Positions 7,808-15,840 of a DNA stretch of 20,880 nt are shown here, in pieces. The stretch is taken from the IMG/VR virus record IMGVR_UViG_3300036832_000839, positions 1 to 20,880 of that record; one strand, written 5' to 3'. Position numbers and translations under genes: made by a program. The notes beneath the pieces were generated by a model. The model was not told the DNA's origin, made no database searches, and saw only the letters and a program-made list of their open reading frames with translations. Origin of the DNA: a virus. Positions within the stretch are counted from its first letter, which is position 1, and each line of letters starts with the position of its first letter.

Positions 7808-8179
7808 ATGAAGCGCACCTACGGGCGAACCGTCGATACCCTGACCGGCGAGAAGACGTGGGTCGAGGTGACCACCGACGCCAACGGTTACGACGATATG
7901 GTGTGGCTGACCACGCTGGTGCAGGTATGCAAGCTCAACCTTGGCGAAAGCCCGTTCTATTCCGATTGGGGCATCCCGGCGCACGCCAGCGTCATCACCC
8001 AGATTTACCCGGATTTCTACATCGCCTTGACCCAGCAACGATTTGCGCCGCATTTCATGTCGCTGTTCCTCTACAAGGTCGATGATGCTTTTGACGACAC
8101 CGGGCGGCCTGCGCCACAGTACCGCTTCGAGGCCGTGACCAACGCCGGGGCCTATCTGGCCCGCGCCGTGCCGATGTAG
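7808..8179 (+). CDS. gp25/gpW-like baseplate wedge protein
   Basis: This 123-aa protein lies between the spike and the gpJ gene, the invariant slot of the gp25/gpW wedge subunit that joins the sheath to the baseplate. The core reads LVQVCKLNLGESPFYSDWGI, a helix leading into a turn with aromatic and Gly residues, followed by QIYPDFYIALTQQRFAPHF. That matches the general gp25 scheme of a helix, 'P(F/Y)..D.GIP' and a long second helix. Its length is typical for the family. Start ATG 7808 lies 13 bases after the previous stop. Function is inferred from length, this core motif and context. Confidence 0.65.
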   Translation: MKRTYGRTVDTLTGEKTWVEVTTDANGYDDMVWLTTLVQVCKLNLGESPFYSDWGIPAHASVITQIYPDFYIALTQQRFAPHFMSLFLYKVDDAFDDTGRPAPQYRFEAVTNAGAYLARAVPM

Positions 8180-8189
8180 GAAACGCGCG

Positions 8190-9662
8190 ATGGCGATTCT
8201 GCCGCTGATCATGACCGACCAAGGCTTGCAGCCGCGCGCGCCGCTCGACATTCGCAACGAGATGGTGGCGCGGGTCGCCTTCACCAATCCCGGCTACACC
8301 GACAATCTGCCCGGTTCGCTGGTCGAAGATATCATGTCCACCGGCACGGCGGCGGTGGTGGAGAGCGACCAGTTCCTTGTCGATCTGGTCAACTCGATCT
8401 CCCCGCGCGGGGCCAACCCGTTCATGCTGCGCCAGCTTGGGCTGACCTACGACATCATGCCCAAGGACGCGACCAACACGGCGGTCTATGTCGTGTTCGT
8501 CGGCCCGCCCGGCTTCGTGGTGGTGAAGGGCTTCACCGTCGGCGACGGTAATTATCAGTACGTCTGCCAGAGCGGCGGGGTGATCGGCGCGAGCGGCCAG
8601 AGCATGCCGATCTACGCCGTGGGGACCCTCACCGGCGCGTGGGCGGTCCCGGCCGGGGCGGTGCGGGTGCTGATCACCAGCGTGCCGGAAGTGATCATGA
8701 ACGCCGGGTTCGGGGTCATCAATCCAGCCGATGGCATTCCGGCCAGCGCGGGCGAGGCTATCGAGGACTACCGCGACCGGGTGCAGACCGCAGGCCTCGC
8801 CGGTTCGAGCGGCGGGTCGCGCTATCTCAAGACTTTGGTGTGGCCGGTGCCGGGGGTGATCAAGCGTCTGGTCAGCCTGCGGCAGGATAAAGCCAGCGGG
8901 CGCTACATGGTGATGGTTGGCGGCGGCGACGCCTATCAGGTCGCCTACGCGATCTACGAGGCCTTGTTCTGGGTGATCGGCCTCACCATTCCGACGATTG
9001 CGATCAGCGACATCAGCATCACCAATCCGGCGGTGATCACCACCTTCGACAACCACAATCTCTCCGACGGCATGGTCGAGACGATCACCGAGGTGGAAGG
9101 GAGCGGGCGGCTGGTCGATCCCGATCTGGGCATCAATGGCAAGAGCTTTCCGGTCACCGTGATCGACCCCAAGACCTTCTCGGTCCCGTTCGACCCGACG
9201 CCGACCGGTTCGACCTACATCGTCGGCGGGGTGGTGACGCCGAACCCGATTGTCGAAGAGGTGACGCTCAACGATTGGCCGGACCACTACGCCATTCAAT
9301 ACGTGATCCCACCCGCGCAGGAGGTGGCGCTCACCGTGGTCTGGAGGACCGACAGTCCGAATTACATCTCTCCCGCTGCGGTGGCGTCGGCGGTGCAGCA
9401 ACCGCTGCTCGACTATGTCAACGGCGTCCCGGCCGGTCCTAACCCGCTGTCGCTGTACGAGCTTGAGAACACCTTTCTCGACGCCTGCGACCCGACCTTG
9501 CCGCGCGAGACGATCATCTCGCTCGTCTTCAATGTCAGCATCAACGGTGTCGGCGTCCTGCCGGAGACGGGAACCGGGGTGATCTACGGCGACGTCAACA
9601 GCTATTTCGCGCTGGCGCTCACCGATCTCACCGTGCTCGAAGCGCTTGGGGACATCTACTGA
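8190..9662 (+). CDS. Baseplate J-like wedge protein with inserted FCCH-like domain
   Basis: This 490-aa protein is a gpJ / Mu gp47-type wedge protein, six copies of which ring the hub. Residues 1-95 show the usual opening, with PGSLVEDIMSTGTAAVVESD and NPFMLRQLGL. Residues about 95-265 form the J core, including EAIEDYRDRVQTAGLAGSSG and VKRLVSLRQDK-like segments typical of the family. Residues about 269-350 are an insertion (ITNPAVITTFDNHNLSDG, then FPVTVIDPKTFSVPF). It resembles the small beta domain annotated as ubiquitin-activating E1 FCCH-like in many phage proteins. The C-terminus from about residue 365 returns to J-like sequence. It follows the gp25-like gene and overlaps the next start (TGATG at 9660-9664). 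SD AGGAAA precedes ATG 8190. Confidence 0.85.
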   Translation: MAILPLIMTDQGLQPRAPLDIRNEMVARVAFTNPGYTDNLPGSLVEDIMSTGTAAVVESDQFLVDLVNSISPRGANPFMLRQLGLTYDIMPKDATNTAVYVVFVGPPGFVVVKGFTVGDGNYQYVCQSGGVIGASGQSMPIYAVGTLTGAWAVPAGAVRVLITSVPEVIMNAGFGVINPADGIPASAGEAIEDYRDRVQTAGLAGSSGGSRYLKTLVWPVPGVIKRLVSLRQDKASGRYMVMVGGGDAYQVAYAIYEALFWVIGLTIPTIAISDISITNPAVITTFDNHNLSDGMVETITEVEGSGRLVDPDLGINGKSFPVTVIDPKTFSVPFDPTPTGSTYIVGGVVTPNPIVEEVTLNDWPDHYAIQYVIPPAQEVALTVVWRTDSPNYISPAAVASAVQQPLLDYVNGVPAGPNPLSLYELENTFLDACDPTLPRETIISLVFNVSINGVGVLPETGTGVIYGDVNSYFALALTDLTVLEALGDIY

Positions 9663-10783
9663 TGGCCGACGCGCCCGCCATGCGCCTCGTCGGGGCGCAG
9701 ACCCCGCGCGTGCAAAAAGGCGGCGTCAGCAACATCATCATGCCGATGACCGCCAACATCTATGGCGGCTTCCTCATCAACCCGGTCGATCCCTCCGGCC
9801 AGACGATCTCGCCGCCGGAGGAACTGTACGTCAGCATCTCCGGGCCTGCGGGATTGGCCGAGAGCGTCACCACGACGTCGCTCGACCCCGGCCAATATTT
9901 CACCATTCCCGGCGGCGTCGATGTGTGGGTGAACGCGCTCAGCGACGGCCACCGCTTCACCGCGCTGTTCGGCATCCCGGTCGAAGCGCCGCCGCCGACT
10001 CCAGTGGTGACGGCCGAGGGCTGGCCGCCGACCGGGCCGACCGGCCTCATCGCGGTGATGTACGCCTACCTCTACCAAGAATATTCCGACGACGACGACT
10101 TGCAGGGCTTCGTCACCGCGCTGAACGCGATGCAGCAAGATTACGTCGATACCTTCAACGGCATCCAACTGCCGATCTACTCGAACCCGGTGATCGCCGG
10201 GAAGCTGGCCGATTGGGCGATGGAGGGCATCTACGGCTACAAGCGGCCGACGCTCTACTCGCAGCGGCAGAAGCCCATCGGCCCCTTGAACACCTACTGG
10301 CCGAACTTCAACGTGCCGCTCAACATGATCGAGCGCCAGCCCGCGACCGACGTCCACGTGGCCACCGACGATCTCTACAAGCGCTGCCTGACGTGGCATT
10401 TCCAGAAGGGCGACGGCAAGTATTTCAACATCCGCTGGCTGAAGCGCCGGGTGTGGCGGTTCATGATCGGGGCCAACGGGACCTGCCCGCACATCGACAA
10501 CACCGACCGGGTCTCGGTCGAGTTTGGCGAAAATTTCAACGTCACCATTCGCATCGTCATGCGGCAGGCGGTGGTGACCGGGGGCGCGATGCCCAATCGG
10601 TTCGGCCCCAATGGGGTGATCGATGATCGCACGCGCGGGCCGCGACCGGTGCCGCCAAACACGCTATTCTGGGTCGAAGACCAATTGCCGCCGCTGCCGA
10701 TGGCCTCCCAGTTTCAGGAAGCGGTGCAAGCAGGGATTCTGGAGCTTCCCTTCCAGTTTTCTTGGAATGTGGTCATACAGTAG
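9662..10783 (+). CDS. Baseplate/tail protein in the gpI position with duplicated N-terminal domain
   Basis: This 373-aa protein occupies the gpI position after gpJ, where the wedge-tip or fibre-attachment protein normally sits, but it is nearly twice as long as a typical gpI and I see no clear gpI motif. Residues about 25-104 are a beta-rich domain (GGFLINPVDPSGQ, ELYVSISGPAG, SLDPGQYFTIPGG, LSDGHRFTALF). It is clearly related to the free 101-aa protein at 12820-13125. After a Pro-rich linker (108-130), residues about 135-330 are a mixed domain with MYAYLYQEYSDDDDLQGFV, a helix with WAMEGIYGYKRP, and FNIRWLKRRVWRFMIG. The C-terminus is LPFQFSWNVVIQ. It probably connects the wedge to the fibres. 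Start ATG overlaps the gpJ stop by one base. Confidence 0.6.
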   Translation: MADAPAMRLVGAQTPRVQKGGVSNIIMPMTANIYGGFLINPVDPSGQTISPPEELYVSISGPAGLAESVTTTSLDPGQYFTIPGGVDVWVNALSDGHRFTALFGIPVEAPPPTPVVTAEGWPPTGPTGLIAVMYAYLYQEYSDDDDLQGFVTALNAMQQDYVDTFNGIQLPIYSNPVIAGKLADWAMEGIYGYKRPTLYSQRQKPIGPLNTYWPNFNVPLNMIERQPATDVHVATDDLYKRCLTWHFQKGDGKYFNIRWLKRRVWRFMIGANGTCPHIDNTDRVSVEFGENFNVTIRIVMRQAVVTGGAMPNRFGPNGVIDDRTRGPRPVPPNTLFWVEDQLPPLPMASQFQEAVQAGILELPFQFSWNVVIQ

Positions 10784-10809
10784 GCTGAACACGTCAGGGG
10801 TCAGGGCGA

Positions 10810-12186
10810 ATGACCATCCTGTTTTGCAACGGCGGCACCACTACGGTTGCCGGGTCGATCAATAACACAGAGACAACGCTCAATTTGAATGCGGGCGACG
10901 GGGTGCTGTTCCCCAGCCCGTCCGGCGGCGATTACTTTATCGCCACCCTCTACAAGAACGACACTTCCGAACTGAACGAGATCGTCCACGTCACCGCCCG
11001 CAACGTGGACACGCTGACCATCGTCCGCGCGCAGGAGGGCACGCAGGGGCAACTGTGGAACCCCGGCGACACCTTCTCGGCGCTGATCACGGCGGCGGCG
11101 CTCAACCATTTCCTGCAACAGCCGGACGGCCTGAATACCTCGCAAATCTACGACGGCGTGGACATCGGCACCGTCAACCACATCAACATTCCATCGGTCG
11201 TGCCCGCGCCCGCCACCAACCCGCAGAACGGCATGGTGGTGCTGGTCACCGTCAACGCGGCGAACACCGGCCCGGTGGACATGAGCGTGATGGGGCTGGC
11301 GGCGCTGCCCCTGTACGACGGGCTTGGCCGACCGCTGCAAGGCGGCGAGCTTGCGCTCGGCCAGCGCATCCTCGCGGTCAACGCCTCGAACGCCCTCTAC
11401 CAGATGGTGAACTTTGAACCGCTGCTCGGCCAGCGGGTCATTCACGTCGGCGAGGACATCAGCGACACCGTCAACGCCATCGTCTCGAACGTGTCGCCGC
11501 TGCCGCCCTCGCCCGGCTATGCGCCCGGCATGCAGTTCAACGTCCGGGTCAAGAACTCGAACACCGGGCCGATCACCGCCGCCTTCAGCGGCTATCCGAC
11601 CCTGCAATGCCTGAAGACCGACGCGACCCATTGCATCGAGGGCGATGTGATCGGCGGGCAGGAATATGTGTTCGTCTTCAACGCCGCCAATTTCTTCCAG
11701 ATCATGGGTCCGGGGTCAGTCGGCGTGCAAGGCCCGCAGGGCAATACCGGCGGCCCCGGCGCACAAGGCCCGCAGGGCGTGCAGGGGCCGCAGGGAGCGC
11801 CCGGCAACCCCGGCCCGCAGGGTATCCCCGGCACCCCCGGCGTGCCCGGCCAGATCGGCCCGCAGGGCGCGCAAGGGTCGCCCGGCAACCCCGGTCCGCA
11901 AGGCCTGACCGGGCCGCAGGGGGCGCAGGGTCCGGGCGGGCCACAGGGGCCGCAGGGCGGCCAAGGACCGCAGGGGGCGCAGGGTGCGCCGGGTCCGGGC
12001 GGATGGCAGGGCTACGGCGGCTTAGGCAGCGTCTGGATGACCTCCGGCTTCACCTATGGGCCGGTTGATCCGAACAGCAACGGCATGCCCGGAACGTGGA
12101 TACACATCGGCACTTGCTTCGATTGGTCGAGCGGCAGCTACAACGGTCCGGTCCCGGTCAACTACCTCTGGCAGCGGAACGCGTGA
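10810..12186 (+). CDS. Collagen-like tail fibre protein
   Basis: This is a 458-aa fibre or spike protein exposed at the tail tip. Residues 1-100 match the common phage fibre N-terminal module: [53 protein letters not shown]. It probably anchors to the baseplate. Residues about 105-300 form beta-rich shaft or receptor domains. Residues 302-400 are 33 uninterrupted Gly-X-Y triplets, a collagen-type trimeric rod. Many Y positions are Gln and some Pro; hydroxylation is not expected in bacteria. The last 58 residues form a small tip with two Trp-rich patches ([24 protein letters not shown]). It follows the gpI-position gene and precedes small fibre-associated genes. Whether it is a main receptor-binding fibre or an accessory rod is unclear. 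Confidence 0.85.
   Translation: MTILFCNGGTTTVAGSINNTETTLNLNAGDGVLFPSPSGGDYFIATLYKNDTSELNEIVHVTARNVDTLTIVRAQEGTQGQLWNPGDTFSALITAAALNHFLQQPDGLNTSQIYDGVDIGTVNHINIPSVVPAPATNPQNGMVVLVTVNAANTGPVDMSVMGLAALPLYDGLGRPLQGGELALGQRILAVNASNALYQMVNFEPLLGQRVIHVGEDISDTVNAIVSNVSPLPPSPGYAPGMQFNVRVKNSNTGPITAAFSGYPTLQCLKTDATHCIEGDVIGGQEYVFVFNAANFFQIMGPGSVGVQGPQGNTGGPGAQGPQGVQGPQGAPGNPGPQGIPGTPGVPGQIGPQGAQGSPGNPGPQGLTGPQGAQGPGGPQGPQGGQGPQGAQGAPGPGGWQGYGGLGSVWMTSGFTYGPVDPNSNGMPGTWIHIGTCFDWSSGSYNGPVPVNYLWQRNA
11713..12009 (+). repeat. 33 Gly-X-Y collagen triplets
   Basis: Every third residue is Gly across 99 residues with no break. Frequent triplets are GPQ, GAQ, GNP and GAP. The coding DNA is a near-periodic 9-base repeat rich in GGCCCGCAG-like units. 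It forms the rod of the fibre and could support recombination or length variation. Confidence 0.97.
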
Positions 12187-12187
12187 G

Positions 12188-12823
12188 ATGGCGAACACCT
12201 ATCCCGACGAAGTGCTGGGGCTGCTGAACTCGCTCAAGAACCCGCGCTACGCCACGCAAGACCCACCGGCGGAAGCGCCGATTCTGTTCGATGGCGTGCT
12301 TCAGAACAAGAATGTCGCCTTCATGGCCGCGTCCCACGACCCGCATGATTATGGCGTCGAGGTCTGGCACAAGGCGCAGGCTGGCGAGTACGGCCCGATT
12401 GCGCCCTACACGGCAGCGCCGCGCCCACCGACCTCGCCGCCCACCGACGCGCCGATTGAGGGTCTTTGGCCGATGCCGGTGACGGCGTTCAACGTCCATT
12501 ACATGCGCCAAGTCGCGCCAAGCCTTCCAATCATGGAAGCGATCAGTCAGGCGGCGGTGATGCTGAATGGCGCGGGCGGCAGAGCGCTGGGCGGGGCGAA
12601 GGGCCAAGCCCTCGCCAGCCTCGCCAAGCTGCTTGGCCTGTCGGTCGAAAGCTTCGTCACCTTCGTCAACGCGCTCGATGACCTGCGCTTCGTCTTCGTG
12701 GTCGCGTTCGCCGAAACCGTCGCCAAGGGCAAGATCACTCAGGAGTTCAACGCGACGATGGCCAAGGCGGTCGCCGCCTACAATTCCGTCAGCCCGATCA
12801 AGATCAAAGAGGCCGCGCCATGA
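12188..12823 (+). CDS. Hypothetical fibre-associated protein
   Basis: This 211-aa protein starts at ATG 12188, within GTGAGATG overlapping the end of the collagen fibre gene; the frame is open upstream only inside that gene. The first 115 residues are Pro-rich and extended, with VEVWHKAQAGEYGPIAPYTA and a PRPPTSPPTDAP stretch. Residues about 115-211 look helical, rich in Ala and Leu (GQALASLAKLLGLSVESF, LRFVFVVAFAETVAKGKI). There is no signal peptide. Its stop overlaps the next ATG (12820). By position it may be a fibre assembly factor or a small tail-tip component. I do not recognise a family. Confidence 0.6.
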   Translation: MANTYPDEVLGLLNSLKNPRYATQDPPAEAPILFDGVLQNKNVAFMAASHDPHDYGVEVWHKAQAGEYGPIAPYTAAPRPPTSPPTDAPIEGLWPMPVTAFNVHYMRQVAPSLPIMEAISQAAVMLNGAGGRALGGAKGQALASLAKLLGLSVESFVTFVNALDDLRFVFVVAFAETVAKGKITQEFNATMAKAVAAYNSVSPIKIKEAAP

Positions 12824-13125
12824 GCACGCCTGTCGCAGGCATCGCCACCCAGACGTCGGCGGTCGCTGGGCAGCCGATCAACGCCATCTCGCCCAACATG
12901 GCGGGCGGCTTCATCGTCAACCCGCTCGATCCCAAGGATCAGGGTCTGGCCGCCTCAGAACCGCTATTCGTCAGTCAAGCCGGACCGGCGACGACGACCG
13001 CCAACAACACCACGCTCGCGCTCCAGCCCGGCCAGAGCTACTCGGTGATCGGCGGAACCACGACCGGGGTCAGCGTCGCCAGCCTGTCCGCCAACCACAA
13101 GTTCACGTCAGTGCAGTGGGCGTGA
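12820..13125 (+). CDS. Free copy of the tail domain found in the gpI-position protein
   Basis: This 101-aa protein is collinear with residues about 25-104 of the protein at 9662-10783. The matches are GGFIVNPLDPKDQ with GGFLINPVDPSGQ, EPLFVSQAGPA with EELYVSISGPA, LALQPGQSYSVIGG with SLDPGQYFTIPGG, and LSANHKFTSVQ with LSDGHRFTALF. A single compact beta domain makes up nearly the whole protein. It starts by ATGA overlap with the previous gene and ends one base before the 795-aa fibre gene. The paralogy suggests a shared binding partner or mixed oligomers at the baseplate-fibre junction. The family name is unknown to me. Confidence 0.75.
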   Translation: MSTPVAGIATQTSAVAGQPINAISPNMAGGFIVNPLDPKDQGLAASEPLFVSQAGPATTTANNTTLALQPGQSYSVIGGTTTGVSVASLSANHKFTSVQWA

Positions 13126-13126
13126 C

Positions 13127-15514
13127 ATGAACAAACGGGTCAAACCACCGCCGGTCAAACTGCCGCTCGCGCCCGCCCAGCTAGCGCTCACCCAAGCGCC
13201 GGGGGCGCAGCCGCAGGCCGGACCGCAGCCGCCGCCGACGCCGTGGGTCAAGCACGGCACCTTCATCTCCTACCCGCGCGGGGTGGTGGTCGGCCAAGCC
13301 TACAGCATGGGCGATGGCACGCTGAACGCCCAAGCGCTCTACGTGAACGGCAAGCCGATCATCTCGATGCCGGAAGCGCCGCTCGACGGCACCACCTACG
13401 GGCGCTCGAACGGCACGTGGCTGCGGACCCCGCCCTATGCGGCGACCGCCGACATTGACGGCAAGTCGCCTTCGCCGACGGCGGTGGTGCCGTCGAGCGG
13501 GCTGCGCGCCATCACCGGCGGCCAATTGGCGACGCTGAACACCGTGTCGAAGACCGGCCTCATCCCCGCGATCAACGAACTCAACACCACCATCAAGGCG
13601 GTCGCCGGGGGGATGGAGTTGTGGGGCGAGTTCAGCGCCGCCGACGGCAGCATCACGTGGAACACCTTGAGCGGCCAGAGCGGCAACGCCCTGCCGACGC
13701 CGGACGCGGCGATGGACGGCGTCTATCTCGTGTGCTCGCAAGGCGGCGGCGTGCCGCCGGTCGGCGCGGTGGTCGAGGCCTATCTCGCGGGCGACGAACT
13801 CTTGTGCGACGGCGACCGCTGGGCGCATATCGAGATCAACTCCGGCACCGTCTACGCCTCGACCGTGGTGACCAGCCCGGTGGTGCTCGGCCAAGCGACC
13901 GTGCAGGCCTCGCTGGCGGCGCTTCAGACCTATGCCGATTCGATGGACGCGGGGATCGTCGGCGTCGCGCCGACCCAGATCATTCAGTCCTTGCGCTCGA
14001 CCGCGCCGAACACCGCGCCCGCCGCCGGGGCGCGCTCACCGGGCGAATTGTGGGTCAATTTTCCTGACGGCCAGATCGGGTCCATCGATGAGGCGCAGAA
14101 CCCGGTGCCGTTCGTCGGCGTGCGTTATTTCTCGTCGCAGACCAACTACGCCATCGGCGATCACGTGGTCTATGCTGGGGCGCTCTACCGGGCCATCGCC
14201 CCGGTCATTCCGGCCGCGTTCGATCAATTGCAATGGACGCTGGCGGGTGGCGCGGTCACCGTCGCCGACGTCGCCCCGGACAATCCGCAACCCGGCAATC
14301 TGTGGTTCGACGGCGTCGGCGCGCAACTCTATATCTGGGTGGACGACGGCACCTCGAAGCAATGGGTGATCGCCATCAACCAGCCGCCGCCGACCGGGCT
14401 GGTGCCGGAAGCGCCGACCGACGGGGCGGTGTACGGCCGGTCCAATCTGTCGTGGCAACCGGCGCTGCCGCTGGCGGGCGGGACGATGGGCGGCGAATTG
14501 ATCTTGGCCGGAGACCCGGCCCAGCCGCTGCAAGCCTGCACCATGCGCCACGCCGACACCAAGCTGCCGCTCAGCGGCGGGGTGATGACCGGTCCGATCA
14601 CGCTTGCCGCCGATCCGACGCAAGCCCTCCAGCCAAGCACCAAGGCCTATGCGGACACCAAGCTCGCGCTGGCGGGCGGCACACTCACTGGACCGGTGGT
14701 GTTGTCCGGGCCGCCGACCGCCGCGCTGAATCCAGCCACCAAAGGCTACGTGGACAACGCGCTGCCGGTCGGCGCGGTCACCCTGTGGGGCGGCGGACTC
14801 GCTCCGGCGAATTGGCTTTTGTGCGACGGCACGGTCTACCCAAACGCCAATATTCCGTTGCTCGCGCCCGTGCTCGCCAACCGTTGGGGCGGCGTTTCAG
14901 GCACCTCGAACGCGGTGCCCAATCTGGTGAACTGCTTCCCGCTTGGCGCAGGCGGCGGCACCGCGTCCGGCGCGACCGGCGGCGCATCGACGGTGGCGCT
15001 CGACATCTCGATGCTGCCGCCGCACGCCCATGTGGTCAACGACGGCGGCCATGTGCATGGCGTCAACGACCCCGGTCACGCGCACTCGGTCGCTGACCCC
15101 GGCCACAACCACGCCTTCCAAGACCCGCAGCACACCCATGGCATCGGCGACCCCGGCCACGCGCACGGTCTTTCCGATCCCGGCCACGCGCACGGCTATC
15201 AGCAATGGGGCACGGCGACCATTCCTTGCTACGGTCAGGCCACCTATTATCAGGGCAACGTCAACGCCACGACCGGCGGCAGCGGCACCGGCCAAGGCGT
15301 CTACGGCGCGGGCACCAGCATCAGCATCTCCTACGGCGTCACCCGCTGCTACAACAGCGCCTCCGGCGTCGGCCTTGGCATTTACGGCGCGGGGACCGGC
15401 ATCTGGCTGGCGGTGAATGGGACGGGGATAACCCTTCAGAACACCGGCAGCGGCGCGGCGCACAACAACATGCCGCCGTGGCTGGGGATCAATTTCATCA
15501 TCAAGTATCAGTGA
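13127..15514 (+). CDS. Large tail fibre with collar domain and His-x-His needle
   Basis: This 795-aa protein is the main fibre candidate. The N-terminus (1-40) is Pro-rich. Two copies of an 'AP-DG--YGRSN--W' motif occur (about residues 85-100 and 428-443). Residues about 335-375 (NYAIGDHVVYAGALYRAIAP, then a Trp) resemble a small carbohydrate-binding module. Residues 447-545 are three tandem 33-residue fibre repeats. Then comes a phage tail collar domain (VGAVTLWGGGLAPANWLLCD). Residues 633-689 carry seven His-x-His motifs at exact nine-residue spacing. Such motifs chelate iron along the trimer axis in the T4 gp37 tip. The C-terminal ~100 residues are Gly/Tyr/Ser-rich and end MPPWLGINFIIKYQ, a common fibre ending. 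A fibre chaperone is probably needed. Confidence 0.85.
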   Translation: MNKRVKPPPVKLPLAPAQLALTQAPGAQPQAGPQPPPTPWVKHGTFISYPRGVVVGQAYSMGDGTLNAQALYVNGKPIISMPEAPLDGTTYGRSNGTWLRTPPYAATADIDGKSPSPTAVVPSSGLRAITGGQLATLNTVSKTGLIPAINELNTTIKAVAGGMELWGEFSAADGSITWNTLSGQSGNALPTPDAAMDGVYLVCSQGGGVPPVGAVVEAYLAGDELLCDGDRWAHIEINSGTVYASTVVTSPVVLGQATVQASLAALQTYADSMDAGIVGVAPTQIIQSLRSTAPNTAPAAGARSPGELWVNFPDGQIGSIDEAQNPVPFVGVRYFSSQTNYAIGDHVVYAGALYRAIAPVIPAAFDQLQWTLAGGAVTVADVAPDNPQPGNLWFDGVGAQLYIWVDDGTSKQWVIAINQPPPTGLVPEAPTDGAVYGRSNLSWQPALPLAGGTMGGELILAGDPAQPLQACTMRHADTKLPLSGGVMTGPITLAADPTQALQPSTKAYADTKLALAGGTLTGPVVLSGPPTAALNPATKGYVDNALPVGAVTLWGGGLAPANWLLCDGTVYPNANIPLLAPVLANRWGGVSGTSNAVPNLVNCFPLGAGGGTASGATGGASTVALDISMLPPHAHVVNDGGHVHGVNDPGHAHSVADPGHNHAFQDPQHTHGIGDPGHAHGLSDPGHAHGYQQWGTATIPCYGQATYYQGNVNATTGGSGTGQGVYGAGTSISISYGVTRCYNSASGVGLGIYGAGTGIWLAVNGTGITLQNTGSGAAHNNMPPWLGINFIIKYQ
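14465..14761 (+). repeat. Three tandem 33-residue tail-fibre repeats
   Basis: Three exact 99-base units (14465-14563, 14564-14662, 14663-14761) encode the pattern LPLAGGTMTGP-I-LA-DP, followed by LQP-TK-YADTK. They probably form successive trimeric shaft segments ahead of the collar domain. A fourth unit lies at 15957-16055 in a separate small gene. Confidence 0.95.
15023..15193 (+). repeat. Seven His-x-His motifs with 27-bp period
   Basis: HxH codons start at 15023, 15050, 15077, 15104, 15131, 15158 and 15185, exactly 27 bases apart. The nine-residue unit is D-P-G-H-x-H-x-x-x in its best form. In a parallel trimer each HxH would supply six His ligands to one metal ion, as known for the T4 long tail fibre tip. 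Confidence 0.95.
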
Positions 15515-15522
15515 GAGGACCA

Positions 15523-15840
15523 ATGACCAACGGGCCGCGCGAATACACCTACAGCCGCTCCCCGCAAGGGATCATCAAGCGCAATGAGGATGGCGCGCTG
15601 ATTCCGGAGCACGAACCCGACAACGTGGCGACCAAACTCTATCTGGCGTGGCTGGCGAAAGGGAACAAGCCGCCGCCGGGCGACGGCCCGCGCCCCAACG
15701 CCGAATGGACGCCGCCGGAATATAGGCCCCCGCCGCCGCAGCCGGAGGTGCCGCCGGAGTTCGAAGCGCAGACGCGCAGGGAGCAGCCGCACGGCGATCA
15801 CCCGCACGAGAACACGCACGAGCACCCGAAAACGCGATGA
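15523..15840 (+). CDS. Small Pro-rich protein with His-rich C-terminus
   Basis: This 105-aa protein starts at ATG 15523 after an AGAGG element at 15514-15518; the same frame is open upstream only as a shadow of the fibre gene. Residues 1-48 look folded (REYTYSRSPQGIIKRNEDGA, ATKLYLAWLAKGN). Residues 49-80 are Pro-rich and extended. The end holds seven His within about 20 residues, including HPH and HEH. Its stop overlaps the next ATG (15837). Lying directly after a fibre with seven metal-type HxH motifs, it might act in fibre folding or metal delivery, or be a small tail component. No family recognised. Confidence 0.6.
   Translation: MTNGPREYTYSRSPQGIIKRNEDGALIPEHEPDNVATKLYLAWLAKGNKPPPGDGPRPNAEWTPPEYRPPPPQPEVPPEFEAQTRREQPHGDHPHENTHEHPKTR

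Noticed and set aside
8055-9401. 448-aa open frame on the minus strand across the wedge genes
   Set aside because: Asp/Arg/His-rich shadow of the gpJ-like gene with no recognisable motif; the plus-strand genes here are well supported.
11713-12009. Short-period DNA repeats as a replication origin or iteron array
   Set aside because: The periodicity is fully explained by Gly-X-Y codons of the collagen rod.
15041-15202. Regular 27-bp repeats as a possible CRISPR array
   Set aside because: There is no repeat/spacer alternation; the period encodes the D-P-G-H-x-H unit of the fibre in frame.
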